A DNA stretch of 64,000 nt from Pirellulales bacterium (GCA_019636345.1 JAHBXQ010000002.1:620001-684000); one strand, 5' to 3'. Positions 16,706 to 26,144 are shown, counted from the first letter of the stretch. The notes: generated by a model from the letters alone, not told the origin. Numbers and translations: made by a program.

Positions 16706-18418
16706 CTACGGCACTTGGTCGACGAACATCCAGCCGTTGTCAGCTACGCTGAACAGCGGTTGGTAGGGGCTGCCGCAGTTGGCCTTGGCTCGGGCGCCCC
16801 AGTGCCAGAAGACGTTGATGCCGATGTTCCACGATTCTTCCCGCGAGCCGTTCACGCCGGCGTTCTTGTCGGTGATGAGGTAATTGAACCCCGACTGGAC
16901 GCTCCAACGTCCGGAGCAAGGGTACCAGAACTCGGCCCCGAAGATCCCTTCGCTGTCGTTGGTGCCGCCGCCCCAGATGCGGAAGTTGCCGCCGTGGTTG
17001 TAGGTCCAGCGGAGGAACCCGACGTACTGGTCGACGGTCTGGTAAGTGATGGCGCCGACCGTGGCCGTGTCGAGGTGCGTGGCGCCCATGAAGCCGATCT
17101 CTCGGCCGCGGGGGCTCTTCAGGCTGATCTCGTAGCGGACCTGCTGCAAGCTGGCGTCGGCGATGAAATCGTCGTTCATGTAGTCCCACACGGCGCCGAA
17201 CTGCAGGCCGCTGTGAACGCGACGGAACAAACCGGCGGTGACGAACTGTTGCGAGCGATCGGACGTGCTGCCGCTGGAGCTTCCGGAGAGTTGGCTCTGC
17301 ACGCCCTGGTAGCCCAACTGGTAGCTGATCCCCGGGAAGAGGTGGTGGATGATCGGCGCCTTGCCGGCGATGTTGATCCCTTGCTGGAAGCCGAAGTTGC
17401 CGTCGCCGGCGCCGCCGAAGGCGGGAGCGTCGCGGGGACCCTTGAAGCCGTGCACGCCGCCCCAGACTCGCAGCTCCTTGAGCCGCGGCAGGCAGACCGG
17501 GAAGCACCAGTAATCGGGCCCCTCGACGCAACTGCCGCACCCGACGTCGCAGCCGCAGTCGGGTTCGGCGATGCCGCAACCGGGTTCGTAAATTCCGCAC
17601 CCCGGTTCCACGATGCCGCAGCCGGGTTCCATGATCCCGCAACTCGGCTCGGTGCAGCCGCAGGCCGGCTCCATGATGCCGCAACCGGGCTCGACGATGC
17701 CGCAACCGGGTTCCATGATCCCGCAGCTAGGTTCGCCGCAGCCGCAGGTCGGCTCCATGACGCCGCACCCGGGTTCGGCGAACGCGCACCCAGGGTCGAG
17801 CATGCTGCGACGACGGAGGAAGGTCGCCTGCTGCACTTGGCTGGACTGCGGAGCGCTGGCGGCGAATCGGCCTTGGTTCGTGCCGATCGCCTGCAGATCG
17901 CGATGCATGGCGACCCGCTGAGTCGGCGCCGGATCGCTGACATACGAGGGGCGCGGGGCCTGCCGAACGGCGGAGCGATCCGCGACCGGTTCGATGTTCA
18001 CGGCCGTCCGCACGGCTGGGGCGGTCTGTTGCTGAGGCGCGTCATTGAATGCAGCCCGGACGACGGCGTCGTTCGCGGCGGTCTTAGCCGGGGCGGGGGC
18101 CTTGGCGGTCCGCAGCGGGTTGACCCCCGCGGCTGGACGCTGCGTCGTCGACGGGCGCTGGGATGACGCCGTCGTCGAGGCCTTGGCCGCAGGCTTCGTC
18201 GGTTCGACGGGCTCGGCCTGCTCGGTCTCGGCGGCCGAGACGCTGCGGAACTGCACGCCCGCAGTCGAGGCGGTCGCCGTGCGTTGCGGTTTCTGGAAGT
18301 GGACGTGCTGGGCGCCCGTCTCATGGGCCGGCGTCGACGACCCGACGCCAAGCGTCAGGGCGAGAGCCGCCGCGGTCACGAGGCCGAATCGCGCGAGTTC
18401 GACACGGATGCGTCGCAT
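16706..18418 (-). CDS. Exported protein with cysteine heptad repeats and C-terminal beta-rich (barrel-like) domain
   Basis: Unrecognised exported protein of 570 residues. A signal segment (FGLVTAAALALTLGVGSSTPAHE) is followed by a low-complexity Ala/Thr/Pro/Gln region to about residue 205. Then come eleven perfect-length heptads of the form EPxCGxx (residues about 215-291), four of them with an extra Cys (CGC), ending in a CDVGCGSC cluster. The C-terminal 270 residues are rich in alternating aromatic and small residues (GISYQLGYQGVQ, FGAVWDYMNDDF, GGNFRIWGGGTNDSEG, WNIGINVFWHWG) and look like an outer-membrane beta-barrel or beta-helix domain. The heptads could form a disulfide-linked stalk or a metal-binding surface. 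The start is the ATG at 18418; a GTG 12 bases upstream is possible. The gene is monocistronic, with a 1.1-kb gap upstream. Confidence 0.75.
   Translation of the reverse strand: MRRIRVELARFGLVTAAALALTLGVGSSTPAHETGAQHVHFQKPQRTATASTAGVQFRSVSAAETEQAEPVEPTKPAAKASTTASSQRPSTTQRPAAGVNPLRTAKAPAPAKTAANDAVVRAAFNDAPQQQTAPAVRTAVNIEPVADRSAVRQAPRPSYVSDPAPTQRVAMHRDLQAIGTNQGRFAASAPQSSQVQQATFLRRRSMLDPGCAFAEPGCGVMEPTCGCGEPSCGIMEPGCGIVEPGCGIMEPACGCTEPSCGIMEPGCGIVEPGCGIYEPGCGIAEPDCGCDVGCGSCVEGPDYWCFPVCLPRLKELRVWGGVHGFKGPRDAPAFGGAGDGNFGFQQGINIAGKAPIIHHLFPGISYQLGYQGVQSQLSGSSSGSTSDRSQQFVTAGLFRRVHSGLQFGAVWDYMNDDFIADASLQQVRYEISLKSPRGREIGFMGATHLDTATVGAITYQTVDQYVGFLRWTYNHGGNFRIWGGGTNDSEGIFGAEFWYPCSGRWSVQSGFNYLITDKNAGVNGSREESWNIGINVFWHWGARAKANCGSPYQPLFSVADNGWMFVDQVP
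17546..17776 (-). repeat. Eleven in-frame 21-bp repeats encoding EPxCGxx heptads
   Basis: Tandem coding repeat, period 21 bp, inside the exported cysteine-rich protein. The heptads run in order GVM, GCG, GIM, GIV, GIM, GCT, GIM, GIV, GIY, GIA and GCD (last three residues of each), with EP and C fixed. Codons vary between copies, so the array is not a very recent expansion. Its antisense strand is also open, which explains a repetitive plus-strand reading frame here that should not be annotated. Confidence 0.9.
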
Positions 18419-19533
18419 AGTTTGTCCCACGGGGGAGAGCCGTCGAGGCTCGACCGCCGCCTTGGTGCTCGACGCTGGCGATCTTCGCGATTTGGCCCGG
18501 CTTTTCTACGGCCTGCGGCTGCGTCGCGAATGCTCGCTGCGTCTGGTAGCCCCCCCGGGAACCAACACGTTAGTGGTGGTATCGGAGCCCCCCAGGGCCG
18601 CACTTGCGGAAAAATCCGCGCAACCGGCAAATTTTAACGACGGCGCCAGCAGTGCCGGCTTGGGCCGGATCATGATCGCGGGTCGGAATGATGCCGTTGC
18701 TTCGAAATCCCGTTGCGCTCGTCGTATCGTCGTGGCTCAACGCGCGTTGATGCGACTGCAACCGCGTTTCCTGTTCCCACGCGGGAGCGGGCGCAAGGAG
18801 GACGTCGGCCCGCCTGTGGATTGCCTTGTCCGAGTTCCGGTTTCCGCATTTTTCCTGCGGAGGCGCCCGTCGCGCCACGCTGCAAATTCAACGGGGCGGA
18901 CTGTCTAGCAACTTTTGCGCCATCAGCCCGCGCACTGCGAATTCCAGGGAAACGCCGGTCGCCTCGGCCCGCGAATTCCCAAAATCCTGGCCGATCGCGG
19001 CGAAACGCGCAACGACTCTCGCGCCGACCGGGCCGGCGCAAAGCGTCCCTTCGGGCAAAGTCGATGTTGCCTCGTCCGAAAGTTGTGCTGATACTTGAAA
19101 TGTACGCGATGCAGGCGACTCTCCGGCCGCGGTCGGTTCCTTGGCGAGCGGGCCACGGGGGCGAGTTGCTGCGGCGTCACGGGCGAACTCGTTCGCCCCC
19201 CGTCCCGCGCCCGAGCGACGCCCCCGCTCTTTGCCAACTTCGCAGCGGTTCGTGCCATCCCCGGCTCGGACTTTGTCGGCGACTCTTTCGCTGGGAACAG
19301 AATCGGTTCCCGCGTCTCTCCCGCGACCGCCTCTGTGCGGCGGTCTCGCTTAGCCAAGTTTCCTTGCCCGATCATGGCAACGGAGCACGGTCGATTGTCG
19401 TCGAACTGCTGCGAACGCGATGAAGTCCGGCGGCGTGGAACGCGGCGCGAACCGTCCCGCCTGAATCCCGCCGTTCGAGTCAGAGAGCAACCCCCTCGCT
19501 TGCGCGAGGTCCCCGCCGTGAGGAACAAAGGAC
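18419..19533. other. Long intergenic region (1.1 kb) without a supported gene
   Basis: Between two divergent genes. Several reading frames are open because of the high GC, but none gives a recognisable protein, plausible composition or start signal. Frames across 18.7-19.4 kb are Arg/Pro-rich, as expected of non-coding GC-rich DNA. It may hold long untranslated leaders and promoters for both flanking genes; only one weak promoter match (19067-19095) is reported. Confidence 0.6.
19067..19095 (+). promoter_or_regulatory. Weak promoter match upstream of prkA
   Basis: TTGCCT, a 17-base spacer and GATACT, with TG one base before the -10 element. It is about 440 bp upstream of the prkA start, so it would imply a long leader. 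Confidence 0.22.
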
Positions 19534-21579
19534 ATGGCCCGCGGAATTGATATCGTCAGCCTCGTTTCCGATCGCCAGGACCGCGACCAGTTTCGTCGCA
19601 AGAACTGGGTCGGCACGTTCGAGCAATACCTCGACATCGTCGCCGGCAACCCGCAGGTGACGCGCACCGCGTACCAACGGCTGTACGACATGATCTTGTC
19701 GTACGGAGTCGAGGTCGAGGAGAAGGGACGCGAGAAGCGCTACCGTTACAGGTTCTTCGAGGATCCCGACAACGAGGGGCGCGACGCAGTGTTCGGGCTG
19801 CGCGGGCCGCTGCACAACTTGGTCAACGCGCTGAAGAGCGCCGCTCACGAGTACGGGATTGAAAAGCGGGTGCTGCTCTTGCACGGCCCCGTGGGGAGCA
19901 GCAAGAGCACGATCGTGCGGCTCCTGAAGCAGGGGCTGCAGCGGTACAGCGCCACCGACGAGGGCGCCCTGTACACCCTCGGCTGGGTCGACGAGCAGGA
20001 CCCCGAGGAGGTCCACTGGTGCCCGATGAACGAGGAGCCGCTGCACCTCATCCCCGCGCGGTTCCGCCCCGACGTCGAGGCCCAGCTCAACGCGGGCCGC
20101 GGCGAGGACGACGTCAAGGTTCGCATCCGCGGCGATCTCGATCCGTTCTGCCGGTTCATGTACCAGAACCGGCTCAAAAAGTACGACGGCGACTGGACTC
20201 GGGTGGTCCAGGACGTGCGAATCAAGCGCGTCATCCTCAGCGAGCAGGACCGCGTGGGGATCGGCACGTTCCAGCCCAAGGACGAGAAGAACCAGGATGC
20301 GACCGAGCTGACCGGCGACATCAACTACCGCAAGATCGCGGTTTACGGCAGCGAGAGCGACCCTCGGGCGTTCAACTTCGACGGCGAGTTCAACATCGCC
20401 AACCGGGGCATTATCGAGTTCGTCGAGGTGCTCAAACTCGACGTGGCGTTCTTGTACGACCTCTTGGGGGCGAGCCAGGAGCATCGCATCAAGCCGAAGA
20501 AGTTCGCCCAGACCGACATCGACGAGGTGATCCTAGGCCACACGAACGAGCCGGAATACAAACGGCTGCAGAACAACGAGTTCATGGAGGCCCTGCGCGA
20601 TCGGACGGTGAAGATCGACATCCCGTACGTGACGACGCTGGCGGACGAAATCCAGATCTACGAGAAGGACTACAACCCGCGCACGGTGCCGAAGCACATC
20701 GCCCCGCACACGATCGAAATGGCCGCGATGTGGGCGGTTCTCACGCGGCTAGAGGAGCCGAAGCACGCCGGACTGTCGCGGCTGCAGAAGCTGAAGCTCT
20801 ACAACGGCAAGACCTTGCCCGGGTTCACTCGGGACAACATCAACGAACTCCGCGACGAAGCGCACAACGAAGGACTCATCGGCATCTCGCCGCGGTACGT
20901 GCAGGACAAGATCTCTAACGCGCTCGTGAACCATCCCGAGAGCTCGTCGATCAACCCCTTCATGGTCCTTAACGAACTCGAAACGGGCCTCAAGCATCAC
21001 AGTCTCATCAACAGCGAGGAGACCAAGGGCGAGTACCGCGAACTGCTTTCGGTGGTGAAGGAGGAGTACGCCAACATCGTGAAGAACGAGGTGCAACGCG
21101 CAATCGCCGCCGACGAGGCCGCCCTCGCCCGGCTGTGCGGCAATTACATCGACAATATCAAGGCCTATACGCAGCGCGAGAAGGTCAAGAACCCCTACAC
21201 CGGCCAGTACGACGAGCCGGACGAGCGGCTCATGCGCTCGGTCGAAGAAAAAATCGACATCCCCGAGAGCCGCAAGGACGATTTCCGCCGGGAAATTATG
21301 AATTACATCGGCGCCCTGGCGATCGACGGCAAGCGGTTCGATTACAAGACCAACGAACGCTTGCACAAGGCGCTGGAGTTGAAGCTGTTCGAAGACCAGA
21401 AGGACTCAATCAAGCTCACGAGCCTCGTCTCGAACGTCGTCGACGCCGAGACGCAGCAGAAGATCGACGTGGTGAAAGGCCGCCTCATCCGCGACTACGG
21501 CTACGACGAAGAGAGCGCGACCGACGTTTTGAACTACGTGGCGAGCATCTTCGCCCGAGGCGATGCCAAGGAGAAGTAG
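19534..21579 (+). CDS. prkA: PrkA family serine protein kinase
   Basis: PrkA AAA-type ATPase/serine kinase, 681 residues, close to the usual 630-690. The N-terminal AAA domain begins at about residue 25 ([12 protein letters not shown]) and has the Walker [10 protein letters not shown] near 111-119. The C-terminal PrkA domain includes [22 protein letters not shown] and the conserved [20 protein letters not shown] region. GAGGA lies 10 bases before the ATG. It heads a set with yeaH and spoVR in the same order as in many bacteria, where the three act in stress or stationary-phase adaptation. In Bacillus, PrkA and SpoVR are linked to sporulation; no sporulation is expected here. Confidence 0.95.
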   Translation: MARGIDIVSLVSDRQDRDQFRRKNWVGTFEQYLDIVAGNPQVTRTAYQRLYDMILSYGVEVEEKGREKRYRYRFFEDPDNEGRDAVFGLRGPLHNLVNALKSAAHEYGIEKRVLLLHGPVGSSKSTIVRLLKQGLQRYSATDEGALYTLGWVDEQDPEEVHWCPMNEEPLHLIPARFRPDVEAQLNAGRGEDDVKVRIRGDLDPFCRFMYQNRLKKYDGDWTRVVQDVRIKRVILSEQDRVGIGTFQPKDEKNQDATELTGDINYRKIAVYGSESDPRAFNFDGEFNIANRGIIEFVEVLKLDVAFLYDLLGASQEHRIKPKKFAQTDIDEVILGHTNEPEYKRLQNNEFMEALRDRTVKIDIPYVTTLADEIQIYEKDYNPRTVPKHIAPHTIEMAAMWAVLTRLEEPKHAGLSRLQKLKLYNGKTLPGFTRDNINELRDEAHNEGLIGISPRYVQDKISNALVNHPESSSINPFMVLNELETGLKHHSLINSEETKGEYRELLSVVKEEYANIVKNEVQRAIAADEAALARLCGNYIDNIKAYTQREKVKNPYTGQYDEPDERLMRSVEEKIDIPESRKDDFRREIMNYIGALAIDGKRFDYKTNERLHKALELKLFEDQKDSIKLTSLVSNVVDAETQQKIDVVKGRLIRDYGYDEESATDVLNYVASIFARGDAKEK

Positions 21580-21581
21580 AC

Positions 21582-21656
21582 TTCAGCCCCGGGCTCTGCC
21601 CGGGGGTTAGAAGCGGTCCCTGAAAGTAGACCCCCCGGGCAGAGCCCGGGGCTGAA
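21582..21656. repeat. Nested palindrome: perfect 25-bp inverted repeat whose arms are themselves hairpins
   Basis: Left arm 21582-21606 and right arm 21632-21656 are exact reverse complements separated by 25 bases. Each arm contains its own near-perfect palindrome CCCCGGGC-TCT-GCCCGGGG (right arm with AGA). The element fills nearly all of the 99-bp gap between prkA and yeaH, starting 2 bases after the prkA stop. It could be a dispersed repeat (REP-like), or an attenuator or processing hairpin that sets the prkA:yeaH ratio. Confidence 0.9.
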
Positions 21657-21678
21657 TGTTGTCAACTTACGATTGAGC

Positions 21679-22782
21679 ATGGAAATCAACCGCGACAACC
21701 GCCGGTTTAAGCAAATCGTCCGGGGACGGATTCGGGAGAATCTGCGCAAGTACATCACCCACGGCGAGATGATCGGCCGGAAGGGGCGCGACTTGGTGAG
21801 CATCCCGGTGCCGCAGCTTGACGTGCCGAAGTTTCGGTTCGGCAAGAACGGCTCCGGCGGGGTGGGGCAGGGGGACGGCAAAGTCGGCGATCCGATCGGA
21901 CAACCGGGCGACGGCGACGGCGGACAAGGAGGCGCCGGCAGCGAGCCGGGGTCGGGCCACCTGTTGGAAGTCGACGTTTCGCTCGACGAGTTGGCCGAAA
22001 TGCTGGGCGATGAATTGGAACTTCCCCGCATTCAGCCCAAGGGCGCCGCGAACATCGAAGCCGAGAAGTCGAAGTACAACAGCATCCGCCAGACGGGGCC
22101 CGAGTCGCTCCGCCATCGTCGCCGGACCTACTTGCGGGCCCTGCGGAGGCAGATCAGCACCGGGTCGTACGAGATTGACGATCCCCGGGTCGTGCCGATT
22201 CGGGCCGACCACCAGTATCGCTCGTGGAACGACGTTCCCGCGCCGCAAGTGAACGCCGCGGCGATCTACCTGATGGACGTCTCGGGGTCGATGACCGACG
22301 AGCAGAAACAGATTGTCCGCACCGAGGCGTTCTGGATCGACGCTTGGCTCGCCAAGCAGTATCAGGGAGTCGAGCGGCGGTACGTCATCCACGACGCGGT
22401 GGCCAAGGAGGTCGACGAGCACACCTTCTACCACACTCGCGAGAGCGGAGGCACGCGGATTTCCAGCGCGTACAAAGAGGCGGCCGAGTTGATCGACCGG
22501 GCTTTCCCCGTCGATCAGTGGAACATTTACTGCTTCCAGTTTTCGGACGGCGACAACTGGGGGGACGACAACCGCCGAGCGTTCGAGCTCTTGCGCGAGC
22601 GGATCCTGCCGGCGGTCAATATGTTCTGCTACGGCCAAGTCGAGAGCCCTTACGGCAGCGGCGACTTCATCGACGCCCTGACGAAGGAGTTTGGCGACCA
22701 CGAGAAGATCATCACCTCGGAAATCGCCGATCGCGACGCGATCTACGAGTCGATTCGGACGTTTCTCGGCAAAGGCAAATAG
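21679..22782 (+). CDS. yeaH: YeaH/YhbH family protein (DUF444, VWA-like)
   Basis: UPF0229/DUF444 protein of 367 residues, partner of PrkA and SpoVR. The N-terminus ([21 protein letters not shown]) is typical, followed by a Gly-rich linker (about 54-92) and a segment with [16 protein letters not shown]. The C-terminal half is a von Willebrand A-like domain with a MIDAS-like DVSGSMTD at about 201-208 and later [11 protein letters not shown]. The ATG at 21679 is preferred to a TTG 6 bases upstream. The prkA-yeaH gap is almost entirely the nested palindrome. Confidence 0.93.
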   Translation: MEINRDNRRFKQIVRGRIRENLRKYITHGEMIGRKGRDLVSIPVPQLDVPKFRFGKNGSGGVGQGDGKVGDPIGQPGDGDGGQGGAGSEPGSGHLLEVDVSLDELAEMLGDELELPRIQPKGAANIEAEKSKYNSIRQTGPESLRHRRRTYLRALRRQISTGSYEIDDPRVVPIRADHQYRSWNDVPAPQVNAAAIYLMDVSGSMTDEQKQIVRTEAFWIDAWLAKQYQGVERRYVIHDAVAKEVDEHTFYHTRESGGTRISSAYKEAAELIDRAFPVDQWNIYCFQFSDGDNWGDDNRRAFELLRERILPAVNMFCYGQVESPYGSGDFIDALTKEFGDHEKIITSEIADRDAIYESIRTFLGKGK

Positions 22783-22888
22783 ATTATCGGCTTACCTCTT
22801 TCGCCGCAGAGGTCACAGGGGACACAGTGCAATGCAAATGATCAATGAACAAATTCCAATGACCAATGGAGAGAACTGCTTTCTGCAT

Positions 22889-22954
22889 CGCTTGGTCATT
22901 GACGCTTGGTCATTGACGCTTGGTCATTGACGCTTGGTCATTGACGCTTGGTCA
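22889..22954. repeat. Tandem 14-bp repeat (CGCTTGGTCATTGA), four copies plus a partial, with an inverted copy upstream
   Basis: Four exact copies at 22889-22944 and ten more bases of a fifth (to 22954), in the 227-bp gap between yeaH and spoVR. The inverted sequence CAATGACCAA occurs at 22857-22866 and can pair with TTGGTCATTG in each copy, so alternative hairpins can form. There are no spacers, so this is not a CRISPR array. Confidence 0.92.
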
Positions 22955-23009
22955 ATCCCTCCGTGTCTCTCTGTCCTCCGGGGTGAAGTAACTTCTCGAT
23001 CCAGCCGCC

Positions 23010-24557
23010 ATGCCTGCCTCCCTCGGCAATCTGACGCCCGAACTCGCCGCGTTGCAGGTGGAGATCGAGGAGTATGCGCGCTCGCACGGGCTGGATTTCT
23101 TCCCGACGATCTTCGAGCTGATCGACGCCGACGAGTTGAACTCCATCGCGGCCCGGGGGGGGTTCCCCACGCGGTATCCCCACTGGCGGTTCGGCATGGA
23201 GTACGAGCAGCTCCAAAAGAGCTACAGCTACGGTCTCTCGAAAATCTACGAGATGGTCATCAACAACAACCCGTGCTACGCCTATCTGATGCGGTCGAAC
23301 GACCTGATCGACCAGAAGCTGGTGATGGCTCACGTCTACGGGCATTGCGACTTTTTCAAGAACAACGCCTGCTTCGCCCCCACCGATCGCAAGATGATGG
23401 ACACGATGGCGAACCACGGCACGCGGGTCAGCCGGTATGTGGACGAAATCGGCGTGGAGCCGGTCGAGCAGTTCATCGACGCTTGCTTAAGTCTTGAGGA
23501 TTTGATCGATATTCACTCCCCCTTTATTCAGCGGCGCGAGCGGCAGGACCGATACAACTTTCAGGAGGACCGCCGCGAAGACGAGCGAACCGGCGCTCCG
23601 CGGTTCCGGTCCAAGGACTACATGGACTCGTTCATCAACCCGCGCTCCGTCGTCGGGGGGATCGACGATCGCCTGCAGGAGTCCTCCGACGAGCCGCCGC
23701 AGTTTCCTAAACAGCCCGAGCGCGACGTGCTGTTGTTCCTGCTGGAGCATGCTCCGCTCTCGGCTTGGCAGGCCGACGTGTTGTCGATCATTCGCGACGA
23801 GGCGTATTACTTTGCACCCCAGGCTCAAACCAAGATCATGAACGAGGGTTGGGCCAGCTACTGGCACTCGACGATCATGCTCCGCCAGGGCCTCGATCCC
23901 TCCGAAGTCGTCCACTACTGCGACCACCACAGCGGCACGCTGGCCAGCAGCCCGACGCAGCTCAATCCGTACAAGCTGGGGATCGAGCTGTTTCGCGACA
24001 TCGAGGATCGCTGGAACCGGGGCGCTTTCGGCCGCGAGTACGACGAGTGCGACGACCACGAATTGCGCCGTCGCTGGGACCGTCAAGCCGGGCTGGGCCG
24101 CGACAAGATCTTCGAAGTTCGCCGGATTCACAATGATCTGACGTTCATCGACGAGTTTCTCACGCTCGATTTCGTCCGCGAGCAGCGGCTGTTCCAGTTT
24201 GGCTACAACGCCGACGCCGAGAGCTACGAAATCGAAAGCCGCGAGTTCCCCAAGGTCAAGCGGCAGCTCTTGGAGATGCTGACCAACCGCGGCCGGCCGA
24301 TCATCGAGGTCGTCGACGGCAACCACAAGAACCGCGGCGAGATGTATCTCAAGCACCAGTACTCCGGGGTCGAGGTCAAGCTCGACGAGGCGGCCGACAC
24401 CCTGGAAAGTCTGCAAAAATTGTGGAAACGCCCCGTCCACCTGGAAACAATAGTAGAGGGGCGCGTCACGGTTCTCTCCTACGACGGCTGCGACCACGCC
24501 CTGGAAACGCAAGGGGACTACGACGTCGGCGATGACGACGACGAGGACCGCACATGA
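23010..24557 (+). CDS. spoVR: SpoVR family protein
   Basis: SpoVR/YcgB family protein of 515 residues, the usual length. Seen: SHGLDFFPTIFELIDADELN near the N-terminus, RYPHWRFGMEYEQLQKSYSYG, NNPCYAYLMRSNDL, HVYGHCDFFKNN, AQTKIMNEGWASYWHST and YKLGIELFRDIEDRWN. The protein is cytoplasmic; its molecular role is not established, but it belongs to the widespread PrkA-YeaH-SpoVR stress set. The start is the ATG at MPASLGNLTPEL, after the tandem-repeat gap. The stop overlaps the next start as ATGA, so a fourth small protein is made with it. Confidence 0.95.
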   Translation: MPASLGNLTPELAALQVEIEEYARSHGLDFFPTIFELIDADELNSIAARGGFPTRYPHWRFGMEYEQLQKSYSYGLSKIYEMVINNNPCYAYLMRSNDLIDQKLVMAHVYGHCDFFKNNACFAPTDRKMMDTMANHGTRVSRYVDEIGVEPVEQFIDACLSLEDLIDIHSPFIQRRERQDRYNFQEDRREDERTGAPRFRSKDYMDSFINPRSVVGGIDDRLQESSDEPPQFPKQPERDVLLFLLEHAPLSAWQADVLSIIRDEAYYFAPQAQTKIMNEGWASYWHSTIMLRQGLDPSEVVHYCDHHSGTLASSPTQLNPYKLGIELFRDIEDRWNRGAFGREYDECDDHELRRRWDRQAGLGRDKIFEVRRIHNDLTFIDEFLTLDFVREQRLFQFGYNADAESYEIESREFPKVKRQLLEMLTNRGRPIIEVVDGNHKNRGEMYLKHQYSGVEVKLDEAADTLESLQKLWKRPVHLETIVEGRVTVLSYDGCDHALETQGDYDVGDDDDEDRT

Positions 24558-25033
24558 CCCTTTCCGCTCGACTCCGCTCGGAACTCTCCGCAACGGTCGG
24601 TCAGACCGGCCGCACGGTTCGCCTCGTCGATGGCCGGCGGACGCTCCGGTGCGAGGTCGAACGCTGCGATCCGCTGGCTGTGACCGCGGTCGAACTTCTG
24701 CTGGAGACTCCCGAACTCGCCTCGGCGTCGCTGTTCCAGTTGCAGGCCGCCAGTGCGGCGCTGGCCCAACGGGTCAATTACCTGCTCGAACCGATCGCCC
24801 CGATCGAAACCGACGCGCAGGGGTGCCACGTCCAGATGCGCTCGAACCCGCCGCAGCGCGACGACAACGGCCGGCGATACTACGAACTGCTCCTCCGCCG
24901 GGGAGGGGCGATCGAGCTCTGCCGCTACGAAAAACAACCCGGTCAACCCCGCACCCGCGTCCCCGCGGTGCTCACTCACGAGGTCGTCTGCCGGCTGGTC
25001 GCCGACTTCGTCGCTACAGTGGAATCGATTTGA
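24554..25033 (+). CDS. Small protein of unknown function, coupled to spoVR
   Basis: Unrecognised 159-residue protein. Its ATG overlaps the spoVR stop by 4 bases, which supports both the start and co-expression. The sequence looks soluble, with no signal peptide or membrane segment: an N-terminal beta-rich part (RTVRLVDGRRTLRCEVERCDP), a central helix (FQLQAASAALAQRVNYLLEPI), a strand-rich segment (YYELLLRRGGAIELCRYEK) and a C-terminal helix (LTHEVVCRLVADFVATV). The layout suggests a small two-domain alpha/beta protein. As a fourth gene of the prkA-yeaH-spoVR unit it is a candidate accessory protein; no function is assigned. Confidence 0.75.
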   Translation: MTLSARLRSELSATVGQTGRTVRLVDGRRTLRCEVERCDPLAVTAVELLLETPELASASLFQLQAASAALAQRVNYLLEPIAPIETDAQGCHVQMRSNPPQRDDNGRRYYELLLRRGGAIELCRYEKQPGQPRTRVPAVLTHEVVCRLVADFVATVESI

Positions 25034-25273
25034 CGCGACTTCCCTTGTCCATCGACCTGACGCCCCAGCTCAAGGCAGGCGACGTACCGCTTGCACGTCC
25101 TGGACGTTGGGACTTGATCGACGGACGTTCTCTCGTGCCGCATCTGCGGCGTTTTCTCTTTGCGGGCGCGTCCCTCCGGCCGGCCCCGCGCCCCTGACCC
25201 TGAAAGGACGATTCTGATACCATGCGAACTGAGTTCTTGCTGCTCCGCCTGTTCTTCCAGCATCTCGCTCGCC

Positions 25274-26125
25274 ATGAATCGTCCTACCGCCGGCCCGGCC
25301 GTCCCGATCACCCGCATCCCCGCCGACGGGGCCTGGCATTGTTCGCACCTGTACTACAGTTGGAACCGTGCCCGGCTTGCGACGCTCTCCCCCAGCGAGA
25401 TCGCCTCGGGCCGAGCCGCGGTCATCGCTGCACTCGATCCCAGTGCTGAGGGACAGCCCCTGCGGCTGCAGACCTCGATCGTCAGCGGGCACAAGGCCGA
25501 CTTCGGCCTGATGCTGATGGATCCCGACCCGCTCGTCGTCGACCGCGTTCACCAGCGGCTGATGGCGGGCCCCCTGGGGCCGGCGCTCGTGCCCGGCTAC
25601 TCGTTCGTCTCGATCACGGAGATCAGCGAGTACGTCATGACCCCCGAGCAGTTCGGCGAGCGGCTCGTCGCCGAGGGGGAGGACCCGGCCGGCGAAACCT
25701 ACGCGATGAAGGTCCAGGCGTACGCCGATCGGTTGGTCGGCATGAATCGCCAGCGGCTCACCCCCGACTTTCCCGCGTACACGAACACGTGCTTCTACCC
25801 CATGAACAAAATTCGCGACCCGCATGCGAACTGGTTCACGCTCCCCAAGGCCGAGCGGATGCGGATGATGAGCGAACATGCCCGCAGCGGCATCGCGTTC
25901 GCCGGCAAGGTGTCGCAACTGATCACGGTGGGGGTCGGCCTGGACGACTGGGAATGGGGAGTCACGCTATGGGCCGCCAACCCGCAATATCTCAAAGAGA
26001 TCGTTTACCAGATGCGGTTCGACGAAGCGAGCGCGAAATACGCCCAGTTCGGTCCGTTTCTCACGAGTTACGTTTGCTCCCCAGAGGAGATGCTGGAGCA
26101 TTGCCGCGTCGGCGGGCAGGCTTAG
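25274..26125 (+). CDS. hemQ: Coproheme decarboxylase HemQ (chlorite dismutase family)
   Basis: Heme synthesis enzyme of the coproporphyrin-dependent route (coproheme III to heme b), 283 residues. The C-terminal half closely follows Gram-positive HemQ: Tyr175 in CFYPMNK matches the catalytic tyrosine, NWFTLPKAERMRMMSEH provides the proximal ligand His202, and VGLDDWEWGVTLWA and YQMRFDEASAKYAQFGPF are family blocks. It lacks the arginine-bearing distal motif expected of true chlorite dismutases, so HemQ is the better call. The start is ATG 25274; the open frame upstream has no similarity. A hemL gene for an early step of the same pathway lies 14 kb away. Confidence 0.9.
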   Translation: MNRPTAGPAVPITRIPADGAWHCSHLYYSWNRARLATLSPSEIASGRAAVIAALDPSAEGQPLRLQTSIVSGHKADFGLMLMDPDPLVVDRVHQRLMAGPLGPALVPGYSFVSITEISEYVMTPEQFGERLVAEGEDPAGETYAMKVQAYADRLVGMNRQRLTPDFPAYTNTCFYPMNKIRDPHANWFTLPKAERMRMMSEHARSGIAFAGKVSQLITVGVGLDDWEWGVTLWAANPQYLKEIVYQMRFDEASAKYAQFGPFLTSYVCSPEEMLEHCRVGGQA

Positions 26126-26144
26126 GCTGCGTCGCCGACGCAGC
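26126..26144 (+). terminator. Hairpin directly after hemQ stop
   Basis: Perfect 8-bp stem GCTGCGTC / GACGCAGC with a GCC loop, beginning one base after the stop. No T-run follows, so a factor-independent terminator is doubtful; it may protect the 3' end. Confidence 0.25.

Noticed and set aside
16199-18166. Long plus-strand frame opposite the cysteine-heptad protein, with its own repeats
   Set aside because: Its repetitive composition is the antisense image of the EPxCGxx heptads; it has no ribosome site and no family likeness.
18713-19423. Possible gene upstream of prkA
   Set aside because: The translated frame is Arg/Pro-rich without domain or start signal, and other frames are equally open.
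22889-22954. Tandem repeat considered as a CRISPR array
   Set aside because: The units are directly adjacent with no spacers, and no cas gene is present.
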